A stretch of 18,420 bases of DNA from Thermoplasmata archaeon (GTDB lineage: Archaea; Thermoplasmatota; Thermoplasmata; UBA184), in the NCBI GenBank assembly GCA_021826525.1, contig JAKAZU010000016.1, positions 1 through 18,420 of the forward strand, given 5' to 3'. The position numbers and the translations under genes were made by a program. The notes below the pieces were generated by a model. It was not told the origin of the DNA. It saw only the letters and a program-made list of their open reading frames with translations, and did not search any database. Below, one piece after another: positions 6,957 through 13,734 of the stretch (the stretch's first letter is position 1; every line of letters begins with the position of its first letter).

Positions 6957-7628
6957 ATGCCGCGTGGAAAAGCCCGAAAGGTCGTTCGCGATCCTCGTCC
7001 CGAGGTCCCGGTGGAGTCCCAGTTGCCCGACGATGACTTCGTGGGGTCGCTGCGCCAAGAGCTCGCCCGGACCCAAGCCGCGGCCGTCACCAAGCCGGCG
7101 GAGGATCTCTCGCATCGCGCCGAGTTGAACCGACGCCTGCTCCAGGATCTCTGGGAGATTCACAACCAGTTCGAGGACATCTCCGTGCACCTGACCCTCG
7201 AACCTTCGGCCACGCTGTTCGCAACGTTCGTCGAATACCCGACCAACTTCTCCTTCAAGGACAATTTCGACTTCGGCTCTGTCAGCACGCTCGAGCTCGC
7301 CGACCGCGCCGCCGGCTGGGTCGGGTTCTCGCTCCGTTTCTGGTACTACCGGGACGCCGAGGGCAAGGGCCGCCTCCGCGGGATCTTCGAGTGGACGGAT
7401 GGAGAGTCCTACCACCGCTACTCCGGGTGGATGCGCTCGATGAGCCAGGCGATCCTGTACGACGCTTCCGAGCCCGACGTGGACTTGAAGAGCGTCCACA
7501 AGGTGCTGCGCGACGTCGTTGTCAAGTGGTACGCCGCCCATCTCGACCGCACCCCCGAAGGGTTCGTCCAGCACCTTCGGCAGAAGTACCCGAAGGGTAC
7601 TTCGTACGCGAAGGAATCCTACCGGTAG
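6957..7628 (+). CDS. Uncharacterised 223-residue protein
   Basis: I do not recognise this protein. It is 223 residues with no signal peptide or membrane helix. A basic N-terminus (PRGKARKVVRD) is followed by a variable acidic stretch, a helical segment at about 50-75 (SHRAELNRRLLQDLWEIHNQ), and a region rich in Phe, Trp and Tyr (about 85-170) with alternating patterns suggesting beta strands (GWVGFSLRFWYYRD, RLRGIFEWTDGESYHRY). A helical end follows (VHKVLRDVVVKWYAAHLD). The composition is that of a folded globular protein and not an antisense frame. It has its own TATA-like box and ribosome site and lies between dnaG (divergent) and the PolD small subunit (same strand, 116 bp downstream), so a link to replication is possible but not shown. 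Confidence 0.85.
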   Translation: MPRGKARKVVRDPRPEVPVESQLPDDDFVGSLRQELARTQAAAVTKPAEDLSHRAELNRRLLQDLWEIHNQFEDISVHLTLEPSATLFATFVEYPTNFSFKDNFDFGSVSTLELADRAAGWVGFSLRFWYYRDAEGKGRLRGIFEWTDGESYHRYSGWMRSMSQAILYDASEPDVDLKSVHKVLRDVVVKWYAAHLDRTPEGFVQHLRQKYPKGTSYAKESYR

Positions 7629-7744
7629 AGCGTGCGTGGGCCGTCCGCCCCGGGCGGAATGGTTGAAATAACGCGCCCACCTAGCACGCCCGCTCGGCGT
7701 CGACCGGTCGGCGCACCGGCCCCGTCGCGCGTTCTGAGGGTGAC

Positions 7745-9262
7745 GTGGCGGCAACCGACCTACGCGGGCACTTGGTCGCCTACTTCGAAGGGCAGCACAA
7801 GCTCGTGGAGACCGACGCGCTAACGCTGCTGCTCACCGACCGCCAGCCGCTCGTTCTCTCGCAGCAGGTCCTCGACCGCTGCGGGACGGGCTCCCCGCTC
7901 GTGACCCGGGAAATGGTCGAGCGGACGATCGAGCTCCGGCGGGCCTCGCGCATGGTCGCGCGCGCCGCCCCCGCCTCCGTCGCGTCCGAGATCGCCCTCA
8001 ACTCCGGGAGCGCCCCGCCGTTCGCCCTGCTCACGGAGGGATTCTCTCCGCCGGTTCCGAATCGTGATCCGCTCGAAGCGTACGGCGCCCTCTTCGCGTC
8101 GCGCTACCAGATGCTCTCCCGGCTCCTCCGCGGCCGACCGGGCCTATCGAACCTCCGCCCGATCCGCGAACTACGGTCGACCGAGGCGGATGCGTCGATC
8201 ATCGCGATGATCCGCGACGTCCGCGAGGTCAGCGCGAAGCGGATCGCGCTGCTCACGGTCGAGGATCCGTCCGGATCCACCGACCTGTTGGTTCCGAACG
8301 ACGCTTTCGTCGGCCGAGGAACGTTCCTCCCGGACGAGGTCGTGGGCTTCACCCTGAGGATCGCCCGCGAGGCGGGGAAGATGCACCGGGTCACCTCGAT
8401 CGAGCGGCCGGAGGTGCCCCCCGGGCGCGCCATTCACCGAGCGGATCGACCCTCCCGGACCCTCTTCCTATCGGACCTTCACATCGGGAGTCGCTCGTTC
8501 CTCTCCGAACCGTGGGCGCGCCTCATGGATTTCCTGCACGGACGCGGACCCCACGCTGAGATCGCGGAAACGCTCGAGCACGTGGTCATTGCGGGGGACC
8601 TCGTGGACGGGATCGGCATCTACCCGAACCAAGAGCGGGACCTCGCCATCAGCGATGTGGTCGAGCAGTACGCGGAGCTCGGACGTCGTCTGCGCGAGCT
8701 GCCGGAACGGCTCTCGATCATCGTGGTGCCGGGCAACCACGACGCCGTCGCCCCGGCCGAGCCGCAACCCGCGCTCTCGGCGGCGATGGCCGCGCAACTC
8801 CCGACGAACGTACGCTCCCTCGGCAACCCGTCGACCTTCGCGCTTCACGGCGTTGTGCTGTCCGCGTACCATGGACGCGGGTTCGACGAACTGATCCCCG
8901 CGATCCCCGGAGCTTCCTACGGGCGTCCAACCGACGTGATGAAGCGGATGCTCCAGATGCGGCACATGGCCCCGATCTACGGGGGACGTACGCCACTCGC
9001 CCCACTCTCCCGCGATGGCCTGGTCATCGAGCCGCTCCCGGACGTGTTCGTGACGGGGCACTCGCACACCTACGGGGTCGACCACTACCGGGGGGTGTTG
9101 CTCTTGAACGTCTCGACCTGGCAAGGGGAGACGGAGTACCAGAAGATGCGGAACATCACCCCGGTCCCCGCCCGGGCGGCGATCGTCGATCTGGCCACCC
9201 TCTCGACCACGACCCTCAACTTTGCCGGCCGAGAGTGCGTCCTGGGAGGACCCGAAGGATGA
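7745..9262 (+). CDS. polB: DNA polymerase D small subunit (DP1), 3'-5' exonuclease
   Basis: A 505-residue small subunit of the archaeal D-family replicative polymerase. The N-terminal about 130 residues are helical and variable. An OB-fold follows at about 150-220 (IALLTVEDPSGSTDLLV), then the calcineurin-like phosphodiesterase domain with all motifs present: SDLHIGS (243-249), GDLVDG (284-289), GNHD (330-333), AYHGR (375-379) and GHSHTYG (438-444). The metal-binding Asp, Asn and His residues are all retained, so the proofreading nuclease should be active, unlike the degenerate eukaryotic B-subunits. The partner large subunit DP2 is not in the window. The start is GTG 7745, preceded by GAGGGTGAC; no ATG fits the conserved N-terminus. 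The stop TGA overlaps the cutA ATG (ATGA), implying translational coupling. Confidence 0.95.
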   Translation: MAATDLRGHLVAYFEGQHKLVETDALTLLLTDRQPLVLSQQVLDRCGTGSPLVTREMVERTIELRRASRMVARAAPASVASEIALNSGSAPPFALLTEGFSPPVPNRDPLEAYGALFASRYQMLSRLLRGRPGLSNLRPIRELRSTEADASIIAMIRDVREVSAKRIALLTVEDPSGSTDLLVPNDAFVGRGTFLPDEVVGFTLRIAREAGKMHRVTSIERPEVPPGRAIHRADRPSRTLFLSDLHIGSRSFLSEPWARLMDFLHGRGPHAEIAETLEHVVIAGDLVDGIGIYPNQERDLAISDVVEQYAELGRRLRELPERLSIIVVPGNHDAVAPAEPQPALSAAMAAQLPTNVRSLGNPSTFALHGVVLSAYHGRGFDELIPAIPGASYGRPTDVMKRMLQMRHMAPIYGGRTPLAPLSRDGLVIEPLPDVFVTGHSHTYGVDHYRGVLLLNVSTWQGETEYQKMRNITPVPARAAIVDLATLSTTTLNFAGRECVLGGPEG

Positions 9263-9738
9263 GCCCGTACCCGATCGATCCCCCGGACGCGCGGGGGCCG
9301 ATGCGCCTCGTGCTGACCACGTATCCCGATCGCGCCGCCGCGATCGCCCAGATCGAGGAAGCGCTCGAACGTCGTCTCGCCGCGTGCGCCAGCGTCTTCG
9401 CGGTCGACTCCCGGTTCCGGTGGAAGGGCGGTATCGAGACGAACGCGGAGACGATGGTCCTGTTCAAGACCGTCCCGAAACGGGTCGGCGCCCTGTTCGG
9501 GCTGCTGAAAGACGGCCACCCGTACGAGGTGCCCGAGATCGTGGAGATCGATGTCCCCCGCGCCCACGCCGGCTTCCTCGAGTATCTCGCGCAGGAGATC
9601 GACCCGGACGCTCCCCCCCCGCCGCTCGGGGGTGGACCTACGCGTCGGGGAGGATCGCTAGCCCGGGGAGCTCGGTCCCTTGGACGAACTCGAGCGCGGC
9701 CCCGCCACCGGTTGAGAGGAACTGGAAGGAAGAGGTAA
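9259..9738 (+). CDS. cutA: CutA family divalent-cation tolerance protein, with extended C-terminus
   Basis: CutA proteins are small trimeric ferredoxin-like-fold proteins linked to copper/divalent metal tolerance, although their molecular role is unsettled. Family signatures are LVLTTYPDR near the start, EALERRLAACASVF, WKGGIETNAETMVLFKT, and HPYEVPEIVEIDV followed by FLEYLAQEI. The core ends near base 9600, giving about 100 residues from the inner ATG at 9301, the usual length. ATG 9259 is preferred as the start, since it overlaps the DP1 stop (ATGA) and follows GGGAGGA. After the core the frame passes a run of eight C (9613-9620) and continues as a proline/arginine-rich 40-50 residue tail to TAA at 9738, running 101 bp antisense into pgk. 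The tail may be real or a frameshift product. Confidence 0.88.
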   Translation: MSPYPIDPPDARGPMRLVLTTYPDRAAAIAQIEEALERRLAACASVFAVDSRFRWKGGIETNAETMVLFKTVPKRVGALFGLLKDGHPYEVPEIVEIDVPRAHAGFLEYLAQEIDPDAPPPPLGGGPTRRGGSLARGARSLGRTRARPRHRLRGTGRKR

Positions 9739-10819
9739 CTGCCAGATCCTGCGCGATCCTCGCCGAATCTCCCCCCGCGCCCACGTGGTAGCCGGGGATC
9801 GACGCGAGATGGGCGAGGACGTCGCGGGTCCCGGCCGCGAAGCGAGGATCCTCGGCCCTTCCGAGGGGCCCGTTCCAGAACACCGTTCGGGAGTCCAGGA
9901 GCGCCTCGCGGAATCGTGCGACCGTGGCCGGACCGATGTCCCGGATGATCGCATCCGGCGGGATCGCCCCGATCTCGACCACGTCGGTCGCGTTCGTGCC
10001 CGGCCGTTCGAGGACCGCGTCTGTGGGGAGGACGATCTCGGTCTTGGCCCCCATCGCCGCGCGGTCGAACTCCACGAGCACGTCCTCGAGGCCGCCCTCG
10101 ACCTCCGTAGCCCCGAGCGTGTGGCCCCGATGCGCGAGGAACGGGAACGCGAGGGCCCCGCCGATCGCGATGGTGTCGGCGCGCCCGAGGAAGCTCGCGA
10201 GGAGCGGGAGCTTGTCCGCTACCTTCGCTCCACCGAGGAGCGCCACGTACGGCCGCTCGGGGCGCTCGACGAGCCGGGAGAGCTCGCGGACCTCCCGTTC
10301 GACCAGGAATCCGGCGTACGATGGGAGGCGGCTTGGAACTCCGACCGTGGAGGCGTGGGCGCGATGGAGCGTTCCGAACGCATCCTCGACGAAGAGCTCC
10401 CCGAGGCGGGCCAGGGCCGCTGCGAAGGCGGGGTCGTTCGCCTCTTCGCCGGGGTGGAATCGGAGGTTTTCGAGCATCAGGAACTCCCCGTTCGCGAGCC
10501 GGGCGCTCCCCTCGATCGCTTGGATCCCGATGATGTCGGAGGCGAGCGGGACCGGCTGTCCGAGGATCGCGCTCAATCGGTGGACCACGGGCTTGAGCGT
10601 GAAGCGGGGATCGTGTCGACCCTCCGGGCGGCCGAGGTGGCTCATGAGGATCGTGCGAGCTCCGGCGGCGCGCAGGTGGTTGAGTGTCGGCAGGGCCTCC
10701 TGGATCCGCCGGTCGTCGGCCACCTGACCGTTTGCCTCCTGCGGGACGTTGAAGTCGACGCGCACGAGGACCCGGCGACCGCGCAGGCTCGCCGCTTGGA
10801 TCCCACGCTTCGCGACCAC
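9638..10819 (-). CDS. pgk: Phosphoglycerate kinase, bacterial-type
   Basis: A 393-residue phosphoglycerate kinase, interconverting 1,3-bisphosphoglycerate + ADP and 3-phosphoglycerate + ATP in glycolysis/gluconeogenesis. Motifs in order: RVDFNVP (20-26), SHLGRPEG (60-67), ENLRFHPGEE (117-126), DAFGTLHRAHAST (146-158), GGAKVADK (196-203), DIGPATV, WNGPLG (315-320) with Glu323, GGDS (349-352) and STGGGAALEF (369-378). The substrate and nucleotide-binding residues appear intact. The motif wording is closer to bacterial than to classical archaeal PGKs, suggesting lateral acquisition; this is from recall and needs a tree. The start is GTG 10819, 22 bp after the panE stop, with GGAG upstream. It is last in a four-gene minus-strand run, and its 3' end overlaps the cutA tail. 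Confidence 0.95.
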   Translation of the reverse strand: MVAKRGIQAASLRGRRVLVRVDFNVPQEANGQVADDRRIQEALPTLNHLRAAGARTILMSHLGRPEGRHDPRFTLKPVVHRLSAILGQPVPLASDIIGIQAIEGSARLANGEFLMLENLRFHPGEEANDPAFAAALARLGELFVEDAFGTLHRAHASTVGVPSRLPSYAGFLVEREVRELSRLVERPERPYVALLGGAKVADKLPLLASFLGRADTIAIGGALAFPFLAHRGHTLGATEVEGGLEDVLVEFDRAAMGAKTEIVLPTDAVLERPGTNATDVVEIGAIPPDAIIRDIGPATVARFREALLDSRTVFWNGPLGRAEDPRFAAGTRDVLAHLASIPGYHVGAGGDSARIAQDLAVTSSFQFLSTGGGAALEFVQGTELPGLAILPDA

Positions 10820-10841
10820 GATCGCCCGGAGGAGCTCCGCG

Positions 10842-11801
10842 CTAAGAGCGTTGTTGTCGGGGATGGGAAGCGGAGGCGGTGCGCCGGCGGATACGCTCCA
10901 CGATCCGCTCGGTAGCGGGGAGGGTCACTGAGTGCCGACGCGCGGTGTCGAGAAGGTAGCCGGAGATCGAGTCGATCTCGGTGGGCCGGCCCCGATCGAT
11001 GTCCTGCAGCATGCTCGAGCGATTCCCAGCGGTCGCGCGGATCGTCTCCCATAGATCGCGTTCGAGCTCCTCCAACGAGAAGTCGTAGCCGGCGAGACGC
11101 GCCGCGCTCAGCGCTTCGAGGAGGAGGATCGTCGCTTCGGTTCGCCAGGGATCTTGGAGGAGCTGACCGTTCAGGATGCCGTGCTCGGCGGTGACGGGAT
11201 TGATGGCGGCGTTGACCACCGCCTTCCGCCAGGCGGCTCGATCGATGTCCGGGACGAACCGGACCGGCACGCCGGCCCGAAGGAGGCTCGCGGCCACGAG
11301 ACGAACCGACGGCCCGCTCGTGCCGGCGTGGCTGGGATCGGCGAGCCGAATCTCCCCGTCGCCCGGTTGACGGACGATCCCGGGTGCGACGAGGGTCGCG
11401 GGGATCGTGTTCACGGCGCGGACGAGCCACCGATCGGGGTCGGAGACCCTCCCGGCGGATCGCAGGGCGGTCCGGGCCACCTCCTCGACCCCCAGGCCGT
11501 TCTGGGCGAGCACCCAGGGGATCGATCCCGGAAGCTCGCGGGCGGCCTGCTCGGTGGCCCGGGCAAGGTCGAAGGTCTTGACGGTGAACCAGACGAGGTC
11601 CGCGGAGGTACCGGGCGCGAGTCGGGTCTCCGCCGCGATGGCGAACGTCCCCTCGAGCCGGCCCTCGATCCGCAATCCGCCGGCGCGGATCGCCTCGACA
11701 TGCGCGGGAGAGCCCACGAGGACGACGTCCTCCCCGGCACGGTGGAGCATCGCGCCAATGAGGCTCCCCACGGCCCCGGCGCCCAAGACGACGATCCGCA
11801 C
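10842..11801 (-). CDS. panE: 2-dehydropantoate 2-reductase (ketopantoate reductase)
   Basis: A 319-residue ApbA/PanE-family enzyme that reduces 2-dehydropantoate to pantoate with NAD(P)H for coenzyme A synthesis. The N-terminal Rossmann fold has GAGAVGSL (7-14), VKTFD (74-78) and AQNGLG (99-104). The C-terminal helical domain carries AWRKAVVNAAINPVTA (190-205) with the catalytic Lys193 and the family Asn197/Asn201, and GRPTEIDSISG (271-281) with Glu275. All key residues are present and the length is normal. The start is GTG 11801, eight bases after the stop of coiled-coil protein B; no nearby ATG preserves the Rossmann start. A basic, serine-rich tail (about 305-319) is unlike the family core. 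Archaea that make CoA use this step, with pantoate then passing to the archaeal pantoate kinase route. Confidence 0.93.
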   Translation of the reverse strand: MRIVVLGAGAVGSLIGAMLHRAGEDVVLVGSPAHVEAIRAGGLRIEGRLEGTFAIAAETRLAPGTSADLVWFTVKTFDLARATEQAARELPGSIPWVLAQNGLGVEEVARTALRSAGRVSDPDRWLVRAVNTIPATLVAPGIVRQPGDGEIRLADPSHAGTSGPSVRLVAASLLRAGVPVRFVPDIDRAAWRKAVVNAAINPVTAEHGILNGQLLQDPWRTEATILLLEALSAARLAGYDFSLEELERDLWETIRATAGNRSSMLQDIDRGRPTEIDSISGYLLDTARRHSVTLPATERIVERIRRRTASASHPRQQRS

Positions 11802-11809
11802 GGCTGGGG

Positions 11810-12037
11810 CTACCCGAGCTTCCGGAGCATGTCGCGAACTCCGGGGGCGCGCCCCCAGTCGTTCTTGAGGAGGTGCAGCAGGCCCTCGTAGTAGCGGACC
11901 TGTTCGCGCGCCTGTCGGATCTGGAGCGTGAGGTACTCCTCCTCCCGGCGCAATCGTCGGATGGCGGCCTCGAGCTCCGCCCGTTCAGCGGAGAGCGCGG
12001 CGGTCCTACCTTCCGAAGGGGAAACTCGGGGTGGCAT
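11810..12037 (-). CDS. Small coiled-coil protein B (75 aa)
   Basis: Unrecognised 75-residue protein. Residues about 15-57 have heptad-like spacing of Leu, Ile and Tyr with many Glu/Arg (LEAAIRRLRREEEYLTLQI), predicting a long coiled coil or helical hairpin. A short terminal helix follows (GVRDMLRKLG). The start is ATG 12037, 32 bases inside the 3' end of coiled-coil protein A, and the stop lies eight bases before panE, so it is embedded in an operon. Its composition (Tyr, Asn, Leu in regular positions) supports real coding. It could be a structural partner of protein A; the function is unknown. Confidence 0.7.
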   Translation of the reverse strand: MPPRVSPSEGRTAALSAERAELEAAIRRLRREEEYLTLQIRQAREQVRYYEGLLHLLKNDWGRAPGVRDMLRKLG

Positions 12038-12269
12038 GTTCCGATACGGTCCGGTGCTCGGTCCGAGGCTCGATGTAATCGCGCGTTCGCGCGAGGTCCC
12101 GCTTCACGCGGGAGAGGCGCCGCTCCAAGCGACGGCGCTGGTCCCGCGCGTCGCGCAAGCCCTCCTCGAGGCGGTCCTTGCGAGCGCGCCACTTGTCCCG
12201 CTCCTGAACGCTGAGCAGGAAGGAGTCGATGTCCGGCACGTTGGGGTCAGCAACCCCGACATGAATCAA
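12006..12269 (-). CDS. Small coiled-coil protein A (87 aa)
   Basis: Unrecognised 87-residue protein. After a short N-terminus (VADPNVPDIDSFLLSV), residues about 20-65 form a highly charged helix (KDRLEEGLRDARDQRRRLERR) predicted to be a coiled coil, followed by a polar tail ending PSFPFGR. No ATG is in frame. TTG 12269, which follows AAAGG, is the outermost usable start, and GTG 12239 is an alternative that begins at PDIDSF. It is first in the minus-strand run leading through coiled-coil protein B to panE and pgk, and it diverges from mdh. The start is uncertain, the reading frame much less so. Confidence 0.65.
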   Translation of the reverse strand: MIHVGVADPNVPDIDSFLLSVQERDKWRARKDRLEEGLRDARDQRRRLERRLSRVKRDLARTRDYIEPRTEHRTVSEHATPSFPFGR

Positions 12270-12306
12270 CCTTTCGGCCGAGCCGAATCCCCGCGGAAAG
12301 GGGGGA

Positions 12307-12315
12307 GGTTTAAGC
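12307..12315. promoter_or_regulatory. Shared TATA-like box between coiled-coil A and mdh
   Basis: GGTTTAAGC (GCTTAAACC on the other strand) is the only AT-rich stretch in the 80-bp divergent gap. Its centre is about 38 bases before the mdh ATG and about 42 before the TTG of coiled-coil A, so one element could position transcription in both directions with leaders of about 12-16 nt. Confidence 0.4.
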
Positions 12316-12349
12316 TCGACGAGGATACCGCGGGGTCGAGGACGGGAAC

Positions 12350-13294
12350 ATGACGGGAGTCTCGAAGATCGTGGTGCTTGGCGCGGGGAACATCGGAGGC
12401 TCGCTCGCCCAGCGGCTGGCGGAGGCGGACCTCGCGGAGGAAGTGATGCTTTTCGACATAGTTGAAGGACTCCCCGAGGGGAAGGCGCTCGACATCCAGG
12501 AGTCGGCTCCGATCCTCGAGTTCTCGACGCGCGTCCGGGGGAGCACCTCGCTCGACGCGATCGCCGGAGCCGACATCGTGATCGAGACCGCGGGACTCGC
12601 CCGCAAGCCCGGGATGAGCCGCTCGGATCTCCTGACGAAGAACGCCGGGATCCTGCGGGGCCACGCCGAGGCCGTGCGCGCGAAGGCTCCCGGGGCGATC
12701 GTCGTGGTCGTGACGAACCCCGTGGACGTCATGACGTTCTACTTTCGCGAGATCAGCGGGTTCGCGCCGGAGCGGGTGTTCGGGGAATCCGGAACGCTCG
12801 ACACGGCCCGCTTCCGAACCTTCGTCGCCGATGCGCTCCACGTATCCTCTCGGGACGTGACGGGGTTCGTCCTCGGAACGCACGGGGACACGATGGTGCC
12901 CGTGCTCTCCCTGACGAACGTCAGTGGGGTTCCGCTCACGAAGCTCCTCCCGGCCGATCGCCTGGAAGCGATCGTCGACCGGACGAAGAAGGGGGGCGGC
13001 GAGATCGTTAACCTCCTGAAGACGGGAAGCGCGTACTACGCCCCGACCGCCTCGCAGGCCGAGCTTGTGCGCGCGATCGCGCGCGACGAGCACCGCCTAT
13101 TGCCGGTGACCGCGCACTTGAACGGCGAGTTCGGAGAGAAGGGAGTGTACGTGGGCGTCCCGGTGGTGCTGGGCCGCAAGGGCGTCGAGCGTGTCGTCGA
13201 AGTCGACCTCTCTCCGGCCGAGCGCTCGGCGTTCCAGACGAGCGTACGAGCGGTCCGGGAGGATCTCGCGATCCTCGCCCAGATGCCGAAGTAG
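12350..13294 (+). CDS. mdh: Malate dehydrogenase (LDH-like family)
   Basis: A 314-residue NAD(P)-dependent malate dehydrogenase of the lactate/malate dehydrogenase superfamily, interconverting malate and oxaloacetate. The Rossmann motif is GAGNIG (11-16). Asp36 ends beta-2 (LFDIVEG), suggesting NAD preference. The substrate loop ARKPGMSR (84-91) has Arg85 and Arg91, the malate-type signature and not the lactate-type Gln. TNPVDVMT (122-129) follows, then LDTARFR (150-156) with catalytic Asp151 and Arg154, and THGDTMVPV (177-185) with catalytic His178. The motif reads GTHGD where GGHGD is usual, a mild substitution. Start ATG 12350 has GAGG eight bases upstream. The ferredoxin gene follows after 27 bp and is probably cotranscribed. 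Confidence 0.94.
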   Translation: MTGVSKIVVLGAGNIGGSLAQRLAEADLAEEVMLFDIVEGLPEGKALDIQESAPILEFSTRVRGSTSLDAIAGADIVIETAGLARKPGMSRSDLLTKNAGILRGHAEAVRAKAPGAIVVVVTNPVDVMTFYFREISGFAPERVFGESGTLDTARFRTFVADALHVSSRDVTGFVLGTHGDTMVPVLSLTNVSGVPLTKLLPADRLEAIVDRTKKGGGEIVNLLKTGSAYYAPTASQAELVRAIARDEHRLLPVTAHLNGEFGEKGVYVGVPVVLGRKGVERVVEVDLSPAERSAFQTSVRAVREDLAILAQMPK

Positions 13295-13321
13295 CGATCT
13301 CCCTCGGGGGCATACGGGTCC

Positions 13322-13648
13322 GTGAGCGAAACCGCAGCGAACTCGGCCGGTCCGACCCGGGGACCGGTCCCGATCGAGATCAAGCGGCGGCTCGCCACGC
13401 TTCGCTACGCCACCGATTCCAAGGACCACGCCCACATCACCATCAAGCCGGAGATCTGCGCACCGTGTCCCCACTCCTTTTGCACCGTCGCCTGCCCCGC
13501 ACAGTGCTACGAGCGCATCGAAGGGAAGCTCGTCTTCCGGTACGAGGATTGCGTCGAGTGCGGAGCGTGCGACGTCGCCTGCGATCAGGGGTCGGTGACC
13601 TGGACGATGCCCCGGGGACCGTACGGGATGCGCTACCGCTTCGGGTGA
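13322..13648 (+). CDS. fixX: FixX-type ferredoxin-like protein
   Basis: A 108-residue iron-sulfur protein. Cysteines fall in two groups, Cys46/49/54/58 (ICAPCPHSFCTVACPAQCY) and Cys77/80/83/87 (CVECGACDVACDQG), followed by the FixX hallmark ending WTMPRGPYGMRYRFG. FixX works with the flavoprotein FixC (ETF-quinone oxidoreductase-like) and the electron-transfer flavoprotein FixAB, passing electrons to quinone or ferredoxin. None of these partners is in the window, so it is an orphan here. The start is GTG 13322; no other start precedes the conserved part. It lies 27 bp after mdh and is followed by an 86-bp gap before XPD. Confidence 0.88.
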   Translation: MSETAANSAGPTRGPVPIEIKRRLATLRYATDSKDHAHITIKPEICAPCPHSFCTVACPAQCYERIEGKLVFRYEDCVECGACDVACDQGSVTWTMPRGPYGMRYRFG

Positions 13649-13734
13649 TCCGGCCCGGCACTTCGTTCCACTGAAGGGCTAGGTTCAAAGCCTGCTGCCC
13701 GGCTCGAACGGAGGGGGTACCCTCGGTTCCGGCG

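Noticed and set aside
10642..12192. A 516-codon minus-strand open frame across coiled-coil proteins, panE and pgk
   Set aside because: It is an out-of-frame reading with very high Arg/Pro/Ser content, and it overlaps three genes with clear family motifs.
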